Shown one piece after another: positions 52,750-61,465 of a DNA stretch of 64,000 bases. The DNA lies in assembly GCA_902772585.1 (NCBI GenBank), contig CACYBB010000009.1, positions 1-64,000 of the forward strand. Direction: 5' to 3'. Source of the stretch: an uncultured Bacteroidales bacterium. Its GTDB lineage: Bacteria > Bacteroidota > Bacteroidia > Bacteroidales > Bacteroidaceae. Position numbers and translations under genes: made by a program. The first letter of the stretch is position 1; every line of letters begins with the position of its first letter. The notes below the pieces were generated by a model. That model was not told the origin of the DNA. It was given only the letters and a program-made list of their open reading frames with translations, and ran no database searches.

Positions 52750-55725
52750 TTATTCAACGTCCTTTTGTAATTGTTCAATGACTTTATTTGGAGAAAGACT
52801 TATCTTGTCTTTTTCTGGAATCTTAAAATTCATCAGCTTGGGGTTGAAGAGAATCATCTCTGCCAACAACAGAACCACCATTAGCGTCCATACCCTATAG
52901 TGCAGCACCGATTCGCCACTGATGGAGCGTACCTGATTGGTAACATCGTCAAGCATAGAGAACTTAGAACCCTTGAACTTGAACGACTTCTGCTTGAAGG
53001 TGTAGATGAGTGGTTCCATCAGACTAGTCTTCACATCGGTCTCCATCACCTCGTTGATGAACTGGTTCTCCATCTTCGAGTCTCTGCGGTAATCCGTGAG
53101 ATGACAGATAAGCATATAGATGAGCGTGATGATGATAATGGCAGGAACGAACATGCCTGGATGCGTATTATAGACATATTTCATCGTAACGATAGGTATC
53201 ATTGACGAAAGCAGTCCGAGAACACCCCACAGAGCACTCAGCACCACACCATAGCCGCGGAAGAAAGCTCTCAGACCCACGATGAGTGCTGACACACCAC
53301 CCACAGGAAGCAGAATCATCAGCGAGGTGTGCATCATCACATCATCACGATTGCTGACACCGAAGATGGCCAGCAGGGCTATCCATAATCCACAGAGTCC
53401 GTAGAACATGGTGCGCCAACGGTGCTCCTTGAATTTCGCCTTGCTATATTCTTTTTTGACGCTCTTGTATTTGCGGACGGTCTCCTCCTTGGCTGTCGTG
53501 AGACGCTTGTAGTATATCTGGTTCTGGTCCACCTCACCAAGGTTCATCACCCACTCTTCCAGTCGATGCTCATAGCTGTAGGGCTCTTCGAAGTTCTTAT
53601 GCGGGTCTTCGTGGAAGAAGACAGACATCCACTGACTCAATGCACCACGTCGCATGGCACCCAACAAGATGGGACGTCGTGTCTGTTTCTCGAAATTAGT
53701 GCCATCGGTCAGTTCCGTACCATCTTCCAATACATAGACTGGAATGGCACCCAGAATACGACAGAAACGATAGGCTGCCGTACGCAGGTCGTAAGCACCC
53801 AGACGTTCTTTGTTCTCGTCGCTCTTCAGGTCGAAGCAAGCCTTGGCCTGTGCCAGCTGTTCATACCAACCATGAAGCTGGGCGAAATAGTAGAAGCGTC
53901 CGCTGGGGTCTGCAAACTCACCCACCTGTTCCTCAAATTCCTCTGGTGTCAGATTCTGCCACGTCTTCAACTCGTCGCGCATAATCTCACCTACCTTATA
54001 AGGGTTGTCAGCATCGCGCAGGTCGTAAGCGGCCTCACGGTCAAGGTTATAGAGAATCTTATAACCCAAAGAACGTGTAGGTTGCTGATTCTCTGTCATG
54101 ATACGCAGTGCCTCGCAGGCCATCAGGTCCTCGTGGCTATACATCCACGACAACAGACGACCGTCGCTCAGGCTGACCCACTCGTCTTCTGAGCAGTTTT
54201 CGTAACCGAAGGAGTGGACGATATCCTGCACGTTGCCAGAGGGATATTTCACCAGGAATGGAATCTCCGGATCAATCTCATAGACCAGTCGCAGAATGGC
54301 TACACGTTGCGTCAACGTGGTATCTGGCGCGAAATAACTACGCAGGCGATTGACATCTGCCTTCGTATGTGCCTCAATATAAAGGAATACATTATCATTG
54401 GGATTTCTCAGTGCAAAGGCATATTCCTCCATATAACTGAGAATAGAAATAGCTACGCTATGGATATCGTCACACTTGTTGCCACGCAAATCCGTATAGG
54501 GATAAGTGGGTTCCATGACATAAACCGATGCCATGAGACCTGCACGTTGGTCTGCAGGATAACGATTAACGATGATGTCCTTGACAGCAGAACTCAGCTT
54601 GACATTACCGCACTGCTCCAACCACCCAGGGATACGTCCGTTATACAGATAGCTGGTCGCCAGTCGCTCGTTGTCCATCAGCAATGGTATCAGCTCATGG
54701 ACATTATCTGCTACGAGGTTACGCTCTGGGTCAACAATGAAACTACGGTACTTCAGCAGAGGTGACGAGATATCAACCTTGACATCCTCACCCAGGAACC
54801 AGCGTTCTACCTCATTATAGCCCCAACGACTGGCTGGATTGACCGCTGTCAGACCCTGCACAATCATCTTCACACGGTCTGGGAGTTCGTTGATGCGCGG
54901 CAGACGACCCTCGTTCTTCTTACGCATCATGATGCGCTCATTCTGAATCAGCGGGTTCTCACCCAACCAAAGGGTCATCAGCGTGATACCCAGCGAATAG
55001 AAGTCGGCAGCAGGAGTAATCTCCACCTCACCATCGATGACGTCATTGTACATCTCCGGTGCGGCATATACTGGTGTGCGGGCCTGAGTGGTCTTGTGCA
55101 GACGACCTTCTTCCTCCATGATACTGGAGATACCGAAGTCACCCAACACTATCTCCTTATGCGCCTCATCACGGAAGAAATAGTTACCTGGCTTGATATC
55201 CTTGTGGATGATGTTGTTGTTATGACAGTAAGCCAATGCAGCAGCACACTGCAGGGCAATACGGCGGAACTGGTTGTAGTCACCGTTAAGGTCGTAGTCT
55301 GCAAGTGTACCACCTCGGAGATACTCCATGAGTTCGTAATCACGGTTCTTACCCTCCACATAGGTCTTACCATAGTCGGTAATCTTGACCACCATCTCCA
55401 GATTGAAATTCTGGATGATGCGCATCAAGCCCTTCTTAATGGTAAAGTTGGGGTAATACACTTTCAGCACACGCTCACCCTCGTCTCCTTCTACCAGAAA
55501 CACCTGAGCCTCACCTGAGTTGTCGCTCAGACATTTGATACCACGGTAAAATCTGCCTTTCAGCACAAAGTCGCCATCGCGGAACTCATCATCGCTACCG
55601 GTCTGCATCTTAGCGCCAGGTCTGACGGTAATGTCAGAAGCACCAGCCTGTGCAGCCTGTGGTGCATTCACCCTGATGGTAGCCTCTGTATTGATGGGGC
55701 CTGCCGGTCGATTGGTCACATCCAT
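52750..55725 (-). CDS. Membrane Ser/Thr protein kinase with large helical sensor region
   Basis: A 991-residue protein. Residues 1-50 are a disordered tail with two TxR motifs (EATIRVN at 15-20, DITVRPG at 31-37). The Hanks-type kinase domain spans about 55-310: K88 in VLKVYYP, HKDIKPGN (174-181, HRD variant), DFGISS (196-201) and APEMYND (222-228). A long region (about 320-760) of unknown family follows. Five hydrophobic segments lie near 773-789, 797-818, 826-846, 858-875 and 944-960, so kinase and tail face the cytoplasm. The motif set is complete, so it should be active. It is the second gene of the operon, three bases after the zinc-ribbon gene. Confidence 0.93.
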   Translation of the reverse strand: MDVTNRPAGPINTEATIRVNAPQAAQAGASDITVRPGAKMQTGSDDEFRDGDFVLKGRFYRGIKCLSDNSGEAQVFLVEGDEGERVLKVYYPNFTIKKGLMRIIQNFNLEMVVKITDYGKTYVEGKNRDYELMEYLRGGTLADYDLNGDYNQFRRIALQCAAALAYCHNNNIIHKDIKPGNYFFRDEAHKEIVLGDFGISSIMEEEGRLHKTTQARTPVYAAPEMYNDVIDGEVEITPAADFYSLGITLMTLWLGENPLIQNERIMMRKKNEGRLPRINELPDRVKMIVQGLTAVNPASRWGYNEVERWFLGEDVKVDISSPLLKYRSFIVDPERNLVADNVHELIPLLMDNERLATSYLYNGRIPGWLEQCGNVKLSSAVKDIIVNRYPADQRAGLMASVYVMEPTYPYTDLRGNKCDDIHSVAISILSYMEEYAFALRNPNDNVFLYIEAHTKADVNRLRSYFAPDTTLTQRVAILRLVYEIDPEIPFLVKYPSGNVQDIVHSFGYENCSEDEWVSLSDGRLLSWMYSHEDLMACEALRIMTENQQPTRSLGYKILYNLDREAAYDLRDADNPYKVGEIMRDELKTWQNLTPEEFEEQVGEFADPSGRFYYFAQLHGWYEQLAQAKACFDLKSDENKERLGAYDLRTAAYRFCRILGAIPVYVLEDGTELTDGTNFEKQTRRPILLGAMRRGALSQWMSVFFHEDPHKNFEEPYSYEHRLEEWVMNLGEVDQNQIYYKRLTTAKEETVRKYKSVKKEYSKAKFKEHRWRTMFYGLCGLWIALLAIFGVSNRDDVMMHTSLMILLPVGGVSALIVGLRAFFRGYGVVLSALWGVLGLLSSMIPIVTMKYVYNTHPGMFVPAIIIITLIYMLICHLTDYRRDSKMENQFINEVMETDVKTSLMEPLIYTFKQKSFKFKGSKFSMLDDVTNQVRSISGESVLHYRVWTLMVVLLLAEMILFNPKLMNFKIPEKDKISLSPNKVIEQLQKDVE

Positions 55726-55728
55726 ATA

Positions 55729-56688
55729 TTACTTGTCGTCTTTAATTTCGTCCGTACTATTCTTTCCTAAAATAACCCATTTTCCACCCAGATGAGGCTT
55801 AGCACATCCACAGGGACTGCTATGCATGGCGTGCTTATAGTTGCACACCCACGCCAAACGCACGCCAACGGGTTTGCTCGCCATAGCGAAATTGCGAGCC
55901 TGAACGGGTGATGTCGTGGGGGGAACGGCGAGCTTATCGAGAATGGTCGACAGCATCTTAATTTTCACGGCTTTCATCTCCTCCAATTCATCACGGGTCA
56001 TGCGCTTCGACTCAACCTTGGGAATAACGGGGACTTCCACGCCTTCATCCTTCTGCAACAAAGCAAGCACACGCTCACGCAACTTTGCATTGGCTTGTTC
56101 CTTGACAATGTCACGCTCCGAGTTGTAGGGCAGTGCATTCTCCAGATTAGAGTAGTCTCTGACTATTTCCAACAGTTGTTGGTAGTCAGGATTTTGCTGC
56201 AACTGCTTCACCAACTGACGAGCCTCCTTGGTCAGTGCCGTACCACACTTCTTGCAGAACGCAAAGTCGTTCAGCGTATGACATGTGGGACACACCATAC
56301 CGCCTCGTGGACTACCACACTCAGGACAGTAAGCCTCGTTACCTTCCAGATGGGCACCACAATAAGAGCACACATCTTTGCGGATATAATGATGGCAGAC
56401 CTCACAGAAGTCTGCGTCTGGATCTATCTCGGCTCCACAATGTGGACAAGTAGCCTTACTGATAGGCTGACCACACTGTGCACAGAACATGGCCTCAGGG
56501 TCGTTGATGGCACCGCAATATGGGCAAGCCTTGCCTGCAGCCTGACGCTGTTGGGCCTGATACATAGGCTGCTGGGGCGAATAAGACTGCTGTTGCGGTT
56601 CCTGTGATTGCATGGGTCTATTGAGCGTCTGCTGGGGTCTTACCGTGCGTTCAAAGACACTTGACTGGGAGTTATTTTCGTCTATCAT
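55729..56688 (-). CDS. Four-zinc-ribbon protein, first gene of the kinase operon
   Basis: 319 residues from ATG at 56688; the upstream ATG (56745) lies before the predicted transcript start and cannot be used. The N-terminus is Q/P-rich and contains FERTVRPQQT (residues 12-21), like the TxR motifs in the kinase tail. Four CxxC...CxxC ribbons follow at 55-72, 81-98, 107-124 and 133-148. A helical part covers about 155-260. The end has a further Cys/His cluster (WVCNYKHAMHSSPCGCAKPH). Likely a scaffold or substrate for the operon's kinase; function unknown. Confidence 0.85.
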   Translation of the reverse strand: MIDENNSQSSVFERTVRPQQTLNRPMQSQEPQQQSYSPQQPMYQAQQRQAAGKACPYCGAINDPEAMFCAQCGQPISKATCPHCGAEIDPDADFCEVCHHYIRKDVCSYCGAHLEGNEAYCPECGSPRGGMVCPTCHTLNDFAFCKKCGTALTKEARQLVKQLQQNPDYQQLLEIVRDYSNLENALPYNSERDIVKEQANAKLRERVLALLQKDEGVEVPVIPKVESKRMTRDELEEMKAVKIKMLSTILDKLAVPPTTSPVQARNFAMASKPVGVRLAWVCNYKHAMHSSPCGCAKPHLGGKWVILGKNSTDEIKDDK

Positions 56689-56714
56689 TCTGTTGTAGTT
56701 AAAAATGTCAGTTG

Positions 56715-56746
56715 CAAAGATAGCAAAAAAAATATAAACGCACAAA
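56715..56746 (-). promoter_or_regulatory. Promoter of the kinase/AAA+ operon
   Basis: Minus strand: TTTG (56743-56746), exactly 20 bases, TATCTTTG (56715-56722). The transcript should start near 56708, 20 bases before ATG at 56688. The -33 TTTG is formed by the end of the T-run of the upstream terminator. Confidence 0.85.
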
Positions 56747-56776
56747 AAAAACCGCCGTAAATTTATTTACGACGGC
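56743..56776 (-). terminator. Terminator after the M13 peptidase gene
   Basis: Stem CCGTCGTAAA with TTTACGGCGG (minus strand, one wobble), arms at 56766-56775 and 56752-56761, followed by eight T. It ends the M13 transcript and runs directly into the next promoter. Confidence 0.8.
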
Positions 56777-56801
56777 ATTTTTCTTGTTTTTGTCGATAAT
56801 A

Positions 56802-58832
56802 TTACCAAAGTGGCAGGCGTTCAGACTTGGGCAAATACATCTTGCTACCCTCTTTCACACCAAAAGCTTCATACCAAGCATCAATGTGTGGCAGGGCACC
56901 ATTGACACGCCAACGACCCAGTGAATGAGGATCGCTCTTAGTACGGTTACGGATTTCGGCCTCCGTAATGTTTCCTGCCCAAACGCCTGCATAAGCAATA
57001 AAGAAGCGCTGAGCCGCCGTCAGTCCATCAATAACGGGTAATGGCTGACGTTTTGTCGCATTCTGGAAAGCAGCAAAAGCTACCTGAAGACCACCGTGGT
57101 CAGCCAGGTTCTCACCCAACGTCAGACGACCATTGGCATTCAGGTCGGGTAACACCTTTATCTTAGAGAAGAACTCAGCATATTTGTCCGTACGTTCAGT
57201 AAAGTTTTTTGCATCCTCATTCTTCCACCAATCATGCATATTTCCATCCTTATCATACTGACGTCCCTGATCATCAAAACCATGCGTCATCTCGTGTCCG
57301 ATTACAACGCCAATAGCGCCATAGTTAAAGGCGTCATCTGCAGTTGGATCAAAGAATGGAACTTGCAGAATACCAGCAGGAAAACAAATTTCGTTCGTGG
57401 TAGGGTTATAGTAAGCATTCACCGTCTGAGGAGTCATGTGCCAGTCGTCTCTATCGACAGGCTTACCAGCAGTATGATTGATACGCCAAGCAGTCCAGAA
57501 ACGACTACATTCCTTCATATTATCAAAGTATGATTTTTTCGCATCAATCTTCAATGCTGACAGATCCGTCCAGCGATCAGGATAGCCAATCTTTACATAA
57601 AAGGTATTGAGCTTCAACAATGCATTTACCTTCGTCGAGTCATCCATCCAGTCCTGCGCAGCAATACGCTCACCCAAGGCTATACGCAGATTCTCCACGA
57701 GGGTCTTCATACGTTCCTTAGACGATGCAGGGAAGTATTTCTTCACATAGATACGTCCGAGCGCCTCACCCATAACGCCTTGTACCTGACTGGTAGAACG
57801 GCGCCACAAAGGATGATCCTCCTTACGACCAGAGAACACCTTGCCATAGAAATCGAAATTGGCAGCACGCACCTCATCGTTCAGATAACCAGTAGAGCCA
57901 TCTATCTGCCCCCACTCCATCACATCGCGATACTCAGCAGCTGTCATTGTATCGAAAATCTTGTCTGCAGCCTGCATGAACTGAGGCTGACCGACTACCA
58001 CCTCCTGCATATATTGACTCTTAATGCCCTTAGCATTCATCTGGCGTTCAATCTGCAAATGCGGACACAAAGCATCAAGTTCCTTCAGTGTCATCTTGTT
58101 GTAATTGGCAATGGGATCACGCATCTCCGTACGCGATTTTGACACCTTAGCCAGCGCAGTTTCAATCTTCAGGATGTTCTTCATCTTCTTCTCAGCAACA
58201 CCCTTTTTGAATCCAAACAATTGGAACATACGCACGATGTGTTTCTTGTAGGCTTCACGAATTTTTACGGTAGCCTCATCATTTTCCACATAATAGTCTT
58301 TCTGTCCCAACGTCAGGCCACCCTGATAGAAGTTCAGGATATTCTGCGTAGCATTCTTCTCGTCAGCACCTATATAGGCACCAAATAACTCCGAATCGCC
58401 ATAAGGCATCATCTCCAACTGGATAGCAAAAAGTTGCTCCTTGGTTTTGGCTGCCTCCATTCGCTTGATAATAGGCATAACAGGAGCCAGTCCATCCTTT
58501 TCTCTACGAGCTGAGTCCATTGCCAACTTGTAGAGGTCGCTGAGTTTCTGCTCTACCGTTCCCTCAGGATAGGTATTTTCCTGCAATTCTTTCAGAATAC
58601 CATTGATGCGCTTGTTGTTATCCTCGGCCAGACGGTCGAAGCTGCCATAGCGTGAATAAGCGGCAGGCAGTGGGTTGGCTTTCATCCATCCACCACATGC
58701 ATACTCATAGAAATCGTCAGCAGGACGCACGCTCGTATCCAAATCTGCCAGATTGATACCTGAGCGCAATTGCTGTGCTGCCCCCGTAATGGTCATTGTT
58801 GCTAATGCCATGATAATCAATAATTTCTTCAT
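56802..58832 (-). CDS. M13 family (neprilysin-like) metallopeptidase
   Basis: A 676-residue zinc endopeptidase of the PepO/neprilysin family. A signal peptide (MKKLLIIMALATMTITGAAQ) directs it out of the cytoplasm. The N-terminal domain holds SVRPADDFYEYACGGWMKAN. The catalytic site is GVVIGHEMTHGFDDQGRQYD near residue 510 (HExxH) and LTLGENLADHGGLQVAFAAF (third zinc ligand E). The C-terminus ends SERLPLW, the usual xxxW end. Single-gene unit with its own terminator. Confidence 0.96.
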   Translation of the reverse strand: MKKLLIIMALATMTITGAAQQLRSGINLADLDTSVRPADDFYEYACGGWMKANPLPAAYSRYGSFDRLAEDNNKRINGILKELQENTYPEGTVEQKLSDLYKLAMDSARREKDGLAPVMPIIKRMEAAKTKEQLFAIQLEMMPYGDSELFGAYIGADEKNATQNILNFYQGGLTLGQKDYYVENDEATVKIREAYKKHIVRMFQLFGFKKGVAEKKMKNILKIETALAKVSKSRTEMRDPIANYNKMTLKELDALCPHLQIERQMNAKGIKSQYMQEVVVGQPQFMQAADKIFDTMTAAEYRDVMEWGQIDGSTGYLNDEVRAANFDFYGKVFSGRKEDHPLWRRSTSQVQGVMGEALGRIYVKKYFPASSKERMKTLVENLRIALGERIAAQDWMDDSTKVNALLKLNTFYVKIGYPDRWTDLSALKIDAKKSYFDNMKECSRFWTAWRINHTAGKPVDRDDWHMTPQTVNAYYNPTTNEICFPAGILQVPFFDPTADDAFNYGAIGVVIGHEMTHGFDDQGRQYDKDGNMHDWWKNEDAKNFTERTDKYAEFFSKIKVLPDLNANGRLTLGENLADHGGLQVAFAAFQNATKRQPLPVIDGLTAAQRFFIAYAGVWAGNITEAEIRNRTKSDPHSLGRWRVNGALPHIDAWYEAFGVKEGSKMYLPKSERLPLW

Positions 58833-58846
58833 TGTTCTATATGTTT

Positions 58847-60808
58847 TTAATTCGTTAATTGTTCCAATTCTTCTGAGAGTTTTTCCCAGCGTTCTACCTC
58901 TTCGTCGAGGGCTTTCTTCGTCGATGTGTACTCCGTCACAAACTCCATGTTCGACGCATTTTCTGGTTTCATCAGCAGATCGTCGAGTTCCTTAAGGCGT
59001 TTTTCCATATCACTAATTCTGCGCTCCGACTGCTCGACAGCTTTCTCGACCTTGCGCAACTGCTTCTGCTGTTCCTTGTGCTCGGCATACGACTGATTCT
59101 TTACTACCTGCTGAGTTTTTGTTCCCGGCCTGGGAATGCTTTGTTCCCGGCCTGGGAATGTTTTGTTCCCAGCCTGGGAATTTTCGAGCTCTCGGAACTC
59201 TGAAATCTGTTTGCTCCTGAGGAAGTCGTAGATACCTCCCAGATGCTCGCGAACCTTACCGCCACCAAACTCGTAAACCTTTGTCACCAGCCCGTCGAGA
59301 AATTCACGGTCGTGCGACACAACGATAGCTGTTCCATCGAAGGCCTTAATAGCTTCCTTCAGCACATCTTTCGATGCCATATCGAGGTGATTGGTAGGCT
59401 CGTCAAGGATAAGCAGATTGACAGGTTCCAAGAGCAGACGAATCATTGCCAGACGACTACGTTCACCACCACTAAGAACTTTCACCTTCTTATCTGAAGC
59501 CTCGCCACCAAACATAAAGGCACCAAGTATATCATTTATTCTTAGACGAATCTCACCTTTCGCTACGTTGTCGATAGTCTGGAACACAGTAAGTTCTTCA
59601 TCTAACAGTTGGGCCTGGTTTTGGGCAAAATAGCCTATCTGTATATTATGACCTATCTTTAAATGGCCATCGAAGGGAATCTCGCCCATGATACATTTCA
59701 CCAACGTAGACTTACCCTCACCGTTTTTACCTACAAAAGCTACTTTCTCGCCACGCTTGATAGTCAAATTCACGTGATCAAAGACCACATGCGCACCATA
59801 GGCTTTTCTAACATCCTCGCAGATGACGGGATAATCCCCAGAACGCAGACAAGGAGGAAACTTCAGGCGTAGGGCAGAATTATCAACCTCATCAACTTCG
59901 ATGGGCACCATCTTTTCTAACTGTTTGATTTTCTGCTGTACCTGCACAGCCTTAGTAGCCTGATAGCGGAAGCGCTCTATAAACTGACGCATCTCCTGCA
60001 TCTCTTTCTGTTGGTTCTCATAGGCACGCAATTGTTGCTCGCGACGCTCCTTGCGTAGCACAACGTACTCGTCGTATTTTACTTTATAGTCAACAATCTG
60101 TCCACACGAAATCTCCAGTGTACGATTGCAGACATGGTTGATGAAGGCTCGGTCGTGAGATACCAGCACGACAGCCTTGGCAGACTGTGCCAAGAATTGT
60201 TCCAGCCATTGAATAGACTCGATATCCAAGTGATTAGTAGGCTCGTCGAGTAATAACACGTCAGGACGTTGCAAAAGGATTTTAGCCAATTCTATACGCA
60301 TACGCCAACCTCCAGAGAACTCACTGGTGGGGCGTTCCAGATCATCGCGGGTAAAACCCAGACCTGCTAACGTACGTTCTATCTCAGCCTCACAGTTGTC
60401 AGCACCCATCATCATATATCTGTCGTGCTCCTGGGTAAATTTCTCCACCAGTGCCAGATAACTGTCACTTTCATAATCAGTACGCTCAGCCAACTCTTGC
60501 TGCAGACTGTCAACACGCTCTGCCATCTTTGCAACATCAGCAAAGGCTTTCTGAGCCTCTTGACGCACAGTGGTGTCATCCTGCAGGATCATCACCTGCG
60601 GCAAGTAGCCAATAGTGGTGTCGCTAGGCGTGCTCACATTGCCGCCTGTAGGTTTCTGTTGCCCACAGAGTATCTTCAGCAACGTTGACTTACCCGCACC
60701 GTTCTTACCCACAAGGGCTATACGGTCACGGTCATTTACAACGAAGCTGGCATCTTTGAACAGCGGCTTCACACCGAATTCTACATGCAGTGATTCTACT
60801 GATATCAT
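58847..60808 (-). CDS. ABC-F family ATPase with C-terminal coiled coil
   Basis: 653 residues from ATG at 60808 (MISVESLHVEF). Two ABC domains: Walker A VGKNGAGKSTLLKILCG and VGKNGEGKSTLVKCIMG, signatures SGGWRMRIELAKILLQ and SGGERSRLAMIRLLL, and Walker B DVLLLDEPTNHLD and NLLILDEPTNHLD. The interdomain linker is charged. The tail after about 560 is a coiled coil (EQSERRISDMEKRLKELDDL), as in Uup/EttA-type translation factors. Between domain 2 and the coil, a 66-bp triple repeat encodes NKTFPGREQSIPRPGTKTQQ. It likely acts on ribosomes; which subfamily is uncertain. Confidence 0.92.
   Translation of the reverse strand: MISVESLHVEFGVKPLFKDASFVVNDRDRIALVGKNGAGKSTLLKILCGQQKPTGGNVSTPSDTTIGYLPQVMILQDDTTVRQEAQKAFADVAKMAERVDSLQQELAERTDYESDSYLALVEKFTQEHDRYMMMGADNCEAEIERTLAGLGFTRDDLERPTSEFSGGWRMRIELAKILLQRPDVLLLDEPTNHLDIESIQWLEQFLAQSAKAVVLVSHDRAFINHVCNRTLEISCGQIVDYKVKYDEYVVLRKERREQQLRAYENQQKEMQEMRQFIERFRYQATKAVQVQQKIKQLEKMVPIEVDEVDNSALRLKFPPCLRSGDYPVICEDVRKAYGAHVVFDHVNLTIKRGEKVAFVGKNGEGKSTLVKCIMGEIPFDGHLKIGHNIQIGYFAQNQAQLLDEELTVFQTIDNVAKGEIRLRINDILGAFMFGGEASDKKVKVLSGGERSRLAMIRLLLEPVNLLILDEPTNHLDMASKDVLKEAIKAFDGTAIVVSHDREFLDGLVTKVYEFGGGKVREHLGGIYDFLRSKQISEFRELENSQAGNKTFPGREQSIPRPGTKTQQVVKNQSYAEHKEQQKQLRKVEKAVEQSERRISDMEKRLKELDDLLMKPENASNMEFVTEYTSTKKALDEEVERWEKLSEELEQLTN
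59118..59183 (-). repeat. 22-bp triple repeat inside the ABC-F gene
   Basis: TTTGTTCCCGGCCTGGGAATG plus one base is repeated three times in tandem (59118, 59140, 59162). Each has a palindromic TTCCC-GGCCT-GGGAA core. Because 22 is not a multiple of three, each copy is read in a different frame; three copies (66 bases) restore it. Confidence 0.95.
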
Positions 60809-60840
60809 CGTTTTTCTTCTGCTCTTTGTGATTTGAACGG

Positions 60841-60848
60841 ACAAAGGT
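60841..60848 (-). promoter_or_regulatory. ABC-F gene promoter -7 element
   Basis: TACCTTTG on the minus strand, about 33 bases before the start codon. It supports the ATG at 60808 as start; no clean -33 TTTG is seen. Confidence 0.55.
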
Positions 60849-60889
60849 ACGAAGAAAAAATGATATACGGATATTTTTTCAGAAAAAAC

Positions 60890-61450
60890 TCACTTTTCGA
60901 AATGCTGATAGTCCTTCAGCGAACGCCACGCTCCACCCCAACGAAAACCATGCTGGATAAACAAACGGTAGCAAAGGTCATCCTTCGTAATCTTGTATTT
61001 AAAGCGTTTAGAACGGTCTACATAGGGTTTCCCCGTTGTGGGCTGAACGAGCAATGTACCATCTTTTTTCCGTTTCACACAAGGGTTATAAAGTGGATTG
61101 ATATCGATAGCCAGTCCTTGGGCGTGTTTTGACAATTTCGTACTTCCCTCCACCGTACGATAGCAATAGCATGACGTATTATTTGCCTGCATCGAACGTT
61201 CATCATCGTTGCCATATTCCGAGATGGGACGAATTCTTTCTATAGGATATTTAGCCTTATAAAGTTCTGCAAAGATTTCCCTTAAATCGTTCGTTATCTG
61301 AACATTACAGATCAAAACACCTTTCTGAGTTTTGTTCTGAAAGTCAACGTACTGTACCTGTAGTGTATCCAACTTCACTTGCTGTCCATACACTCCTACG
61401 GTCATCAGCAACATGAGCCAAAACAGTCCCCAATATTTCATTATCATCAT
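60890..61450 (-). CDS. M15 family peptidoglycan peptidase (VanY-like)
   Basis: About 187 residues from ATG at 61450 (61441 is also possible), with a signal peptide (MMIMKYWGLFWLMLLMTVGV). Zinc-site motifs are SKHAQGLAIDINPLYNP, with H and D ligands, and the terminal DYQHFEK, with the final ligand H. The cysteine pair in NNTSCYCYRTVEG is often seen in this group. It is expected to cleave peptide cross-links in the periplasm (M15C L,D- or D,D-type). It lies 15 bases after the malQ stop, probably cotranscribed. Confidence 0.9.
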   Translation of the reverse strand: MMIMKYWGLFWLMLLMTVGVYGQQVKLDTLQVQYVDFQNKTQKGVLICNVQITNDLREIFAELYKAKYPIERIRPISEYGNDDERSMQANNTSCYCYRTVEGSTKLSKHAQGLAIDINPLYNPCVKRKKDGTLLVQPTTGKPYVDRSKRFKYKITKDDLCYRLFIQHGFRWGGAWRSLKDYQHFEK

Positions 61451-61465
61451 TGACAAATTGATTAA

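Noticed and set aside
48078..56688. Type VI or type VII secretion locus
   Set aside because: Kinase, FHA, PP2C and EccA-like ATPase are reminiscent, but no sheath, baseplate, FtsK/SpoIIIE-like or WXG100 genes are present.
56689..56745. Upstream ATG (56745) for the zinc-ribbon gene
   Set aside because: Lies within the promoter; would encode a hydrophobic stretch unlike the rest of the protein.
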